This document shows, piece after piece, positions 56,280-64,000 of a DNA stretch of 64,000 nt (its first letter is position 1; each line of letters starts with the position of its first letter). The DNA comes from Carettochelys insculpta (lineage: Eukaryota; Chordata; Testudines; Carettochelyidae): the NCBI RefSeq assembly GCF_033958435.1, contig NC_134138.1:204981298-205045297 (forward strand), written 5' to 3'. Under the pieces are notes generated by a model. It worked only from the letters and a program-made list of their open reading frames with translations. It did no database searches and was not told the origin of the DNA. Both the position numbers and the translations under genes were made by a program.

Positions 56280-57004
56280 ATGCAGCTGGGGGAGCAGCTC
56301 CTCGGCAGCGCCGCTAGCCTGGCCGGGCCCCCCTTCTACCCGGCCGAGAGCGGCAGCGCCCGCGGCGGCCCCCGCGCCCAGGGCTCCCCCCCGCGCCTGG
56401 CCGGGGAGAAGGGGCCGAAGAAGTGCGGCAGCGCCGGGCCGGCCATGCTGAGCGAGGCGGAGGCCGGCGAGCCCTTCCCCGGCGCGCCCCCCAAGCCGGG
56501 CGCATCGGACGGCCGCAAGGCGGCCCCCTGCGGGGAGGCCGAGCTGCCCCCCGCCGCCTCCCGCTACCCGCTGGACGGCCTGAGCCCGGAGCGCTACTAC
56601 CTGCCCTCCCCCGGGCCGCAGGGCGCCGAGCTGGCGGGGCCCTGCTCGCTGTTCCCCTACCCGCCGGCGGCGCAGCACGGCTCGGTGTACCCCGCGCCCG
56701 GCGGGGCGCGCTACCCCTACGGCCCCGTGCTCTCCCCGGGCGGCTTCTCGGCCGCCGTGTGCTCGCCGGGCGGGCGGCCGCAGTTCGGGGCGGGCGGCGG
56801 CGGCGGCGCCTACCAGTACGGCCAGGGGGCGGCGGGGCCGCTCTACAGCCCCTACCCGGCGGCCGGCTCCTGCGGCGGGCTGGGGGCTCTGGCCGTGCCG
56901 GGCGCGGGGCCTGGGCTGCGGGCGCAGGTCTTCCTCTGCAACCGGCCGCTCTGGCTCAAGTTCCACCGGCACCAGACCGAGATGATCATCACCAAGCAGG
57001 GCAG
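56280..57004 (+). CDS. EOMES: EOMES exon 1 (coding part)
   Basis: Encodes residues 1-241 and two bases of 242: the GC-rich N-terminal activation region ([48 protein letters not shown]) and the first 25 residues of the T-box. It ends KQG-AG at the donor GCAG/GTGAGC. The open frame extends upstream to 56,151, but that ATG precedes the predicted cap site. Confidence 0.93.
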
Positions 57005-60000
57005 GTGAGCGCCGGGCGGGGGTCCCCGGGAAGCGGCGCCTCTGCCCTTCTCCGTAAGCCGCCAGGCTCCAGCTGCCGCTCGACGGGAGCGCTTTGAGCG
57101 GCGCGTCGGGCCCCGCTGCCCGCTCCGGCCGCGGGTGGGAGCTGGGCCCCGGCGGGGCGGGCGAGGGTCCCTCGCAGGGGCGGCGAGCAGGCGCGGCTTT
57201 GGCCGGTGCGCGCTTGCGGGGGGCGGGAGCCGGGACTGCGCCTGGCTCCGGGCGCGCGGGCTGCGGCGTAGCCGCTTTTAGAAGCGCTCCTCCGAGTGCG
57301 GGACGCGCCGCTTCCCGGGGACTCGCTCCAGCGGGCAGAGCCGGAGCCCGGCCCGGGCGCGTCGCTCACCCGCTCGCTCTCCGCTTTCTCCCCGCAGGCG
57401 CATGTTTCCCTTCCTGAGCTTCAACATCGCCGGCCTGAGCCCCACGGCCCATTACAACGTGTTCGTGGAGGTGGTGCTGGCCGATCCCAACCACTGGCGC
57501 TTCCAGGGGGGCAAGTGGGTGACCTGCGGGAAAGCGGACAACAACATGCAAGGTACGGCGGGCGGGCGCCTCTGAGCCGCCGGCCTCGGGGCCTGCTCCA
57601 CCTGCTGCTTCCCTAACATTGCTCTCCTCTTCTCTCTGCCCCACCGAGTCGATGGGGCGTCTGGGGGAACCCTCCAGCCCTAGTTTTGAAGCTTGGGGAA
57701 CGGTGTCAAATGCGAGAGAAACCCCCTGGCTGGAGATGGCGCTGCTAAGGCCTCACCCGGTCCCCAAGCCGAGCAGGGCATGAAATGAAACTTCCCAGAA
57801 TTAAGTAGACAAAGGTGTAAATTTGTCCTTCCCCAAAGCCGGCAGTCCCAGGGACTAGTTTACATGCCTCTGCCTCCCTCTTTGTCCCAGTGCTGGTACT
57901 AGACAATCTCTGGCACTCCTGTTTTCTACACTGTGTGTACAGAACCCTCGTATAATCCCGATCTTTTGTCTGTGTTTTTCCCACCCCCCCGCCAGGCAAC
58001 AAGGTGTATGTTCACCCAGAGTCCCCGAACACTGGGACTCACTGGATGAGGCAGGAGATCTCTTTTGGAAAGCTGAAACTGACCAATAACAAAGGTGCTA
58101 ACAATAATAGTACACAGGTAAATAACTGATAAATTACACGGCGGTTCCCTTAAGTCAAGAAAGCTAGTTAGTGATAAACTGGGTTTTTGCCTCAGAAAAC
58201 CTTAAACCACTTTTTTTTTTATAGTTCAAGAGACTTAAAAGCGATGGGAGGATAAGGTGAAAAACCTTCCCCTTAAACTTCTGTTTAGTCACTGCATACT
58301 GTGGTCTCTATACACTCTGTAGTTCTCTCAGAACAGCTGAGTTTTGTACACCACGGTACTCCGAAAGTGTTATCCACAGTCTAGTGAAATTGAGGATTAC
58401 CTCTTGCAAACTACCTGTGTCTGAAGCCTAAATTATCACCTTTCAAACATCTGATTTTGTTTTCCCTTCCCTATGGCAAGCAATTTTAATTTTGGGTGCA
58501 TTTTTGTTTTAATGGTATCCAAACTATGCTTTATGCCTTGTTTTTCCTAGATGATAGTACTGCAGTCTCTGCACAAATACCAACCTCGACTTCATATTGT
58601 CGAAGTGACTGAAGATGGGGTTGAAGATCTGAATGACTCTTCAAAGACTCAGACCTTTATTTTCCCAGAAACCCAGTTCATTGCTGTTACTGCATATCAA
58701 AATACTGATGTAAGTCATGGTGGTTTTGGGGAGGAGGAGGAAATCCATATGGAGCAAGTAAGAAACTTTAACTCAATTCTATTTCCCTACTCCAGATCAC
58801 ACAACTCAAAATTGACCATAATCCTTTTGCAAAAGGCTTCAGGGACAACTATGATTCGTAAGTATAATTTTACCCCTACCTCAATCTAACATCCATTTGG
58901 GAGGCATCATTCTGGCCTCATCTTAAAAAATGGAAATTTTTACAGAAACAACTTTGAACCCTTACTTTTACTTCAGAGAGACACTATATGTGCAGCTACA
59001 ATAGATGGTCCAACTCTTCATCTGAGTTTTTAAAATGTGTTTCATGTGGTTGTTTGTCGGCGAGTGGGTGACTATAAAGTTTGTCTAAGGGAGCTGACAA
59101 AGTAGATACTTTTAAAAATATCTGTAGATGGCTCTTGAAAAGCTGCTGGTCATGTTTTATGTATCTTGATATGGCTTGTGAAAGAAGTTAATTTCTCAAA
59201 GCATATGTGTATGCTGTGTTAAAAAGAGCTTTATTTAAAATGCTAGGCACGGAAGAGTCTTGAATTGAGAACTAGAGTGTAACAAGACTTGAACCTTTCA
59301 GAATTTATCAAGTGCCCTAAATCCCACATTTTTACCTTTAACACACAGTTCAGTTTCTGTCTGGCTTTTAATAGTATGTGGCATTGTAAAGACCAACACT
59401 TAGCGTTTTTCTTTTATATTGTAGCATGTACACAGGTTCAGAAAATGACAGATTAACTCCATCTCCCACGGATTCTCCTAGATCTCACCAGATTGTCCCA
59501 GGAGCCCGGTACAGCGTGCAGCCATTCTTCCAGGAACAGTTTGTCAACAACTTGCCACCAGCTAGATTTTACAATGGTGAGAGAACTGTGCCTCAGACAA
59601 ATGGCCTCCTCTCGCCTCAGCAGAATGAAGAGGTAGCCAATCCTCCCCAGAGATGGTTTGTTACGCCTGTGCAGCAGCCTGCTACAAACAAACTGGACAT
59701 GAACTCTTATGAAACTGAATATTCTCCTAGCACCTTGCTCCCCTATGGCATTAAATCGCTTCCCTTGCAGACATCCCATGCCTTGGGATATTATTCCGAT
59801 CCAACATTCCCTTCCATGGCAGGATGGGGAAGCAGAGGCTCTTACCAGAGAAAAATGACAACTGGGTTACCTTGGACGTCCCGAACAAGTCCTCCAAGTT
59901 TCTCTGAAGACCAGCTTCCCAAGGAGAAGGTGAAAGAAGAAATCAGCTCATCCTGGATAGAAACCCCACCATCAATAAAATCTCTAGATTCAAATGATTC

Positions 60001-60160
60001 TGGTGTTTACACTAGTGCTTGTAAGAGAAGACGGCTCTCCCCTAGCACGTCCAGCAATGAAAATTCTCCAACAATGAAATGCGAAGACATGAATGCTGAG
60101 GACTATAGCAAAGACACTTCAAAAGGCATGGGCTACTACGCTTTCTATACTACTACTTAG
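56280..60160 (+). CDS. EOMES: Eomesodermin (TBR2), T-box transcription factor, six exons
   Basis: EOMES is a nuclear T-box activator needed for mesendoderm, cortical intermediate progenitors and, in amniotes, cytotoxic lymphocytes. Exons: 56,280-57,004; 57,398-57,552; 57,996-58,117; 58,551-58,709; 58,796-58,857; 59,425-60,160. Together they give 1,959 bases, 652 residues plus TAG, and every intron is GT-AG with a consistent phase. The start [10 protein letters not shown] matches the family start. The T-box spans about residues 217-408 ([19 protein letters not shown] near its start, [11 protein letters not shown] at its end). The C-terminal transactivation region (409-652) carries [17 protein letters not shown] and ends [11 protein letters not shown]. 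The protein is shorter than the human one (686 residues), mostly in the N-terminal low-complexity part, where the human polyalanine stretch is absent. TBR1 and TBX21 are excluded by the start and by the C-terminal text. No frameshift or missing key residue was seen. Confidence 0.97.
57398..57552 (+). CDS. EOMES: EOMES exon 2
   Basis: Starts after CCCCGCAG and completes the split Arg codon, then [47 protein letters not shown]. It ends CAAG/GTACGG. This is core T-box DNA-binding sequence. Confidence 0.95.
57996..58117 (+). CDS. EOMES: EOMES exon 3
   Basis: Starts after CCGCCAG and completes Gly, then [40 protein letters not shown]. It ends ACACAG/GTAAAT on a codon boundary. This is T-box core. 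Confidence 0.95.
58551..58709 (+). CDS. EOMES: EOMES exon 4
   Basis: 53 codons from [19 protein letters not shown] to [14 protein letters not shown], ending GAT/GTAAGT in phase 0. It contains the T-box signature with [10 protein letters not shown] and ITAYQN-type text. A second in-frame donor-like site follows 48 bases later (CAA/GTAAGA at 58,758). Confidence 0.95.
58796..58857 (+). CDS. EOMES: EOMES exon 5
   Basis: 62 bases after [28 protein letters not shown] and the first two bases of Ser, donor TTC/GTAAGT. This is the end of the T-box. The intron before it is only 86 bases. Confidence 0.95.
59425..60160 (+). CDS. EOMES: EOMES exon 6 (coding part)
   Basis: Starts after ATTGTAG, completes Ser408, then [20 protein letters not shown]. 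It continues with [94 protein letters not shown] and the C-terminal [16 protein letters not shown], stop TAG at 60,158-60,160. This is the transactivation region, very close to the mammalian protein. Confidence 0.97.
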
Positions 60161-60444
60161 AGCATTATTTCATCCCAACTGGCTAAACTTTCAGGGTGGC
60201 TTTGGGTTTTTTCATCTGGTTTTGTTCTGCGTAAAAGTTGCCAAAAAGACTCTTGCCTTCCACCTTGAATTGTTTTGTGCAATTCTATAGAAGGTGCCAA
60301 AGCTTTTTTGACTGCTGGAGGTAACTGGGTAGGGAGGGCACTATGTTATAATTTGGCCTTAACTTTGGAAGGAATAGTAAAGGGGTTGTAAGCAAGATCC
60401 TGGCTTTTACAATGTGGCTTATTTATTGGAGACACTAAAGTGTA

Positions 60445-60620
60445 CAGTCTGGCTGGCTCAATGGCCTAGAGGTAAGTGCTGTGCACTACCGAACAAGGGC
60501 TATGGGTTTGTAGCCTACTCTCTCTTCGCGTCTAGGTCTCTGAGGAAGAAAGGGTCTGGTAATGCTATGCTGTGCTTCAGATAGTGTTGATGAGGCCTAC
60601 TGTATCAGCTGCCCAGTCAG
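60445..60620 (+). repeat. Probable tRNA-derived SINE inside the EOMES 3' UTR
   Basis: An A-box-like TGGCTCAATGG (60,454-60,464) and, about 40 bases later, a B-box-like GGTTTGTAGCC (60,505-60,515) lie in the spacing of a tRNA promoter. The text between (CTAGAGGTAAGTGCTGTGC) resembles the head of a tRNA-derived SINE. No other copy was noticed in the window, so the family is unnamed and a chance match is possible. Confidence 0.45.
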
Positions 60621-61255
60621 AGGTGTCTAACTCAGTTCAATTAGGGCTGTTTGGATAGAGGATAACAGGATAATATTTTAAAAAATTATATTTTTAATGA
60701 AGGAAAAGGTTTGACTTTAACTCTGCTGCCCAGGCCCTGTGTTTGATGACCAAATCCGGCTTTCCTGTAGTCTGGGGTGGGATAAAATGACTTAATTCTG
60801 AGAGGGTGGGGGAGGGGAGATATGGAAACTTATGAGGGTGAACTAGACCAAGGTGGCCAAAAAAAACAAAGTGTACAGCTGTATTTGTATAGGTACACTG
60901 TAGAGTACTGTGGCACATGTTGTATAAATAGTTTTACATATTAGAACTCTGGGATCATATGGAGCTGGTGCTTTGGCATTCTGAAAGCAATTTTCATTAT
61001 TCCAGCAAACTTTGGACTATTGGAGCATTAAAAATGCATTGCTGAAAGGATATGGAAGGTATCTCTACTGACTTGTAGATACAATGATTTTTCGGCTGCC
61101 CTGTATTAACTTGAAAGTGATGTAATTTATCCACTCTCCTTGCAACTGGTTTCAGATATTTCAAGTTAAGGTAAACCCTAAAGCACTGGCACACAAACTT
61201 CTCAAAACGTTTTTCTCTTGATTTTTTTTTCTATGTGTATATAGTAGTAATTTTT

Positions 61256-61261
61256 AATAAA
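61256..61261 (+). terminator. EOMES: EOMES poly(A) signal
   Basis: AATAAA followed by TGTGATGTGTGCTGGGG, a GT-rich downstream element. Cleavage is expected at about 61,272-61,280. Confidence 0.8.
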
Positions 61262-61278
61262 TGTGATGTGTGCTGGGG

Positions 61279-61789
61279 CAAGAATGGGTCTTCTAATCTT
61301 TTTCAACCCTCAAGTTGTGGCTGGCCTCCTGTTGAAAATGCATCTTATAACTAATTGTTCCTCCCAGCCGCTAGGACAGATCTTCCAGTGGGATGCAGTT
61401 TGGAGAGTTTCCACTTGCGCCTTCAGTCACGTTGTCTCGCCAAAGGTCTTAAATAAGTGGCAGGAGGTAATTATCCACCGATTATGTGGCTTCTCCCAAA
61501 GGAACTCGGGTGGTGGGGCCCTGGGGAGGGAAGGTCTTTTTCAAACTCACAGAGGGGGGAGGGGCTGAAATATATGAACTAATAGCTGACTCCTGCCCAG
61601 CCTCTGCTCCATGGAGACGTGTCAAGTGTGGCGTGGGCTATGCCTATGGAATCCTGCAGGTAGCGAGGCCAGCTCGGGCGGAGAGGGAATTTTAGGGTTT
61701 CACTCCTACTGCTGCGCCTTCCTGTCCAAATCTTTTGATCTCTAGCTCTCAGTAGTGACCTGCGCGCCGGTCCTCTGCCCCCCTTTCAC
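61279..61789. other. Downstream flank, nothing recognised
   Basis: Mixed sequence between the EOMES poly(A) signal and the next CpG-rich region, with no gene visible. Confidence 0.45.
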
Positions 61790-64000
61790 CCAGGTCTGCT
61801 TAACTGCAATCAGGGCGCCTGGGGGCCGGCTTGAAGGGTGATGCTACTATCCCCTTTTAAGCCTGAGGAGCTGCAGGACCCCAGCCACCCTCTTCTCCCT
61901 CCGTGTCCTGGGGAGGGGGGCGATCTCCCCCCAGCATTGATGGGTAGCGTTTCCCCCCCCCCCCCCGCCGCAGCCAGCTGCAAACCAGCTAGATCCGCTG
62001 CAGGCTGGGGCTGAGCACCCTCCCCCGTTGCGAGTGCATGGTGTCCCTGCAACGTGACACGCTCTGGGGCTAGCCCAGGAACCCGAGCCCTGTGCGTGCT
62101 GCCTTCAAAGCCCTCTTCGGATAAAATACCCCCCCTTGCCCGCAGCGGGGGACGGCTGAGGGGGCGGGGTGGCATTAGCTCAGGCCGGCTCTCAGCTGCG
62201 GCGAGACTTGTGAATTTCACTTAGCACCTGCAGTGAGATACGCAGCGAAGAGGCGCTCGACGAGAGATGAGGCAGGAGTTCCCCGCTCGGATGGGCCCTG
62301 CAAAGCCGCGCGGGGGCTGCAGGGGGCTATTCTCGAGCCGGGGGAGGCAGAAGCTTGTGGTGTGACTTCGAGCAGCTGCTAAGTTTGCAGCCAGGCTCGA
62401 ACCCACTTTTCAATCGCGTCTTCCCCCGGTGCCGCCAGTAGAACCCCCATTCTCCTGCAATAATGATGGGCGGCGGTGGTCCATCAAGGAAGGCAACCCG
62501 CCCGGGCACCAAGGGCAGGCAAGGTTTGCATGGGCGGCCCCTGGCCTTAGGAAATGCCGTGGGCAGCAGCGTTACGCGGTTAGCTCTGCCCTGCGCCAAT
62601 AAAATCTAGCACCCCCCGCCCCGCCTGGAGTAACGCAATCAAAGGCGCCTTGGCAAGGTGCTGGCCGAGGTGAGCCTGCAGGAAGCCACGGCGCGGCTGA
62701 CCAGGGCTGAGGTTCTTTCAGGCTGGAAACGAGGAGCGAAGGGTTTGGGAGGGCGATTCGTTAGGGTGGGAGAGTGCGGGGCAGGACGCGCTGCACCGTC
62801 CCCCTTTCCACACGCGGCGTGGCGGGACTGGTTGGGGTCCATCCCGCTCCCGAACTTAGCCGCGGCCGGTGGGGTGCACGTGTTGCAATTCCGGGCGCTG
62901 GAGCGGAGCTGGCAGAAGCTATCGGGCGCGAGGGTCTGGTTGTCTGCCCTTGCGTCAATCCCACCCGCGCGTTAGAGGTCGCTTTAAAAGCGCAGCGGAA
63001 GTTCAGCCGCCGGTTATGGCCCGGTGCGGCTGGGAGGGATGTTAACGAAATCGCTCTTCCCCGCCGCCCGGCCGCGCCGCGCCCTGTGCCAAAGCCGCCC
63101 GCGGGAGCACGAGGGGCCGCCTGCCTGGCAGGGCTGTATATTTTTGCGCTGCATAGTAAAACGCACCCGTGAAAAGTGAGCGGGAACCGAAGCGCCTGGC
63201 TGGCCCCAATTAACACCCGGCGCTGCTCCGCCGCTCCGCGAGCGGGTGTCAGACGGCACATGGGGAATAAATGTATCTAATTAAGCGGCCTCGGCTGACA
63301 CCGATAACCAAGTCTGTGAGGAAGGAAAGAGCCGGGGGTCGCGGCTGCGTGTTTGTTTTCCTTCGCGGCGGATAAAGCCCCCCCGCCCACCTCCCTCGTT
63401 TGTTTTGACCTGCGCTGGACTGAGTCGAGCGCAATAAACGGGCAGAGCTTCGCTGCGGACGATTTCACACGGGTTCCCCCTTCCAGGTCCCCGCACGATT
63501 ATCTCCCCTGTCCCATATCGAGCGGCAGCGCGGCGCTGCGATCCGGGCCGGACTAGGTCCCCCTCGAGAGCCGGCTGCGCTGAATCCGGCGTTTGCTGGG
63601 GAGACTTCACGTCTTTTCTCGCCGGCTGTCGCTCTCGGACTGAGCCGGTAGCCCTGGTATTGCACGGTGCTATATTACTCTTGCAGGCGAGAGCCGAGCC
63701 CTGGCGGTAGAGGCATGGGCGGGGGCCGAACCCTCTTCTCAAGCGCCTGAGAAGGAAGGAGGCGGCGGCGGTGGGCTCGGCGCATCGGGTTTCAGGGGCT
63801 CCAGCCTTTAGGCAGCGGCTTGGGGGCTGAATTCGTTTGGCGGCATTTCCCTCCGCCGCCTCTAGGCCGCCGCGCCGAGGAAGAGAGGAGCCGCTCTGGG
63901 GCCAACGAGTGGGCCGCTTCCTTTCCCCGCCCAAGCGGTTTCTCAAGGATCTGGCTACCGCGGGGAGGGAGTGACGCGGTTTTGTGGCCCCATTGAGAGC
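61790..64000. promoter_or_regulatory. Large CpG-rich region downstream of EOMES
   Basis: More than 2 kb of GC- and CpG-rich DNA, continuing past the window edge. It has no reading frame with a recognisable family; the frames on both strands are GC shadows. It includes an AT-richer, possibly conserved block at 63,245-63,320 (ATAAATGTATCTAATTAAGC, with a homeodomain-type TAATTA core) and a C11 run near 61,951. It may be the promoter of the next gene or a Polycomb-type regulatory island of the EOMES locus. Confidence 0.5.

Larger units (their letters stand above)
54930..57720. promoter_or_regulatory. EOMES: EOMES CpG island and promoter region
   Basis: About 2.8 kb of very GC- and CpG-rich DNA covering the promoter, exon 1, intron 1 and exon 2 of EOMES, as is usual for Polycomb-regulated developmental genes. 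Just upstream of the core promoter is a short less GC-rich stretch (56,005-56,040) with CTCCAATTAGGAGC, which contains a homeodomain-type AATTAG core, and a TGATGAGGTTAGTGTCACC segment. These are candidate regulatory sites by motif only. Confidence 0.75.
60161..61278 (+). other. EOMES: EOMES 3' untranslated region
   Basis: From the stop codon to just beyond the poly(A) signal, about 1.1 kb. It contains a probable tRNA-derived SINE (60,445-60,620) and AT-rich stretches with TATTTTTAATG and ATTTTTAATAAATG. The mRNA end is inferred from the signal and the downstream GT-rich sequence. Confidence 0.75.

Noticed and set aside
55221..56972. 583-codon minus-strand open frame over the EOMES promoter and exon 1
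   Set aside because: It is antisense to the CpG island, is rich in Arg/Ala/Gly/Pro, has no domain, and is long only because GC-rich DNA lacks stop codons.
56423..57097. 224-codon plus-strand frame overlapping EOMES exon 1
   Set aside because: Alternative-frame shadow of exon 1; Arg/Gly-rich, no domain.
59453..59779. 108-codon frame antisense to EOMES exon 6
   Set aside because: Shadow of a well-supported coding exon.
63281..63946. 221-codon minus-strand frame in the downstream CpG region
   Set aside because: GC-rich chance frame, no family signature.

Overview
This window is vertebrate nuclear DNA, most likely from a turtle (Testudines) or, less likely, a crocodilian. Reasons: one single-copy gene with GT-AG introns and a CpG island promoter, CR1 LINEs ending in the typical CATAGAAT motif, L3-like CR1 copies, an RTE-type LINE, MIR-like SINE pieces, and many non-autonomous DNA transposons whose ends read GGCTACGTCTACAC, a repeat profile I associate with turtles. 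The species call is inference from recalled repeat families, not from a search.

Layout. Bases 1-49,890 are a gene desert filled with nested mobile elements. Class I elements: an RTE-type LINE (18.1-21.0 kb, minus), a second 5'-truncated LINE (29.2-30.8 kb, minus), two CR1 copies (22.9-24.2 and 35.8-36.6 kb, minus), two L3-like CR1 copies (12.1-12.95 and 48.3-49.3 kb, plus) and one probable solo LTR (38.1-38.5 kb). Class II elements: two decayed PIF/Harbinger relics that each carry a transposase remnant (plus) facing a Myb/SANT-like remnant (minus) (24.6-27.7 and about 31.6-33.7 kb), at least four short deletion derivatives of the first of these, two closely similar 0.7 kb MITEs, a 398 bp palindromic MITE nested in another element, several hAT-like elements and a pogo/Tigger-like element. 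A CpG-rich island without a recognisable gene lies at 49.9-50.95 kb.

The only intact gene is EOMES (eomesodermin, a T-box transcription factor; plus strand, six exons, 56,280-60,160, predicted 652 residues). It has a TATA box, a CCAAT box, a large CpG island, a 3' UTR and a poly(A) signal at 61,256. The UTR appears to hold a tRNA-derived SINE. A second large CpG-rich region (about 61.8-64.0 kb) runs off the right edge.

The most unexpected observation is at 14,210-14,416 (minus). Inside the Tigger-like element, flanked by TA on both sides, lies a reading frame that matches the N-terminus of phosphodiesterase 8B (MGC start, SIHVSQS, CRDSD, PLHGLFV). It looks like a captured first exon of PDE8B. 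The repeats and EOMES do not form a pathway. The repeats show the transposition history of a regulatory desert next to a developmental gene.
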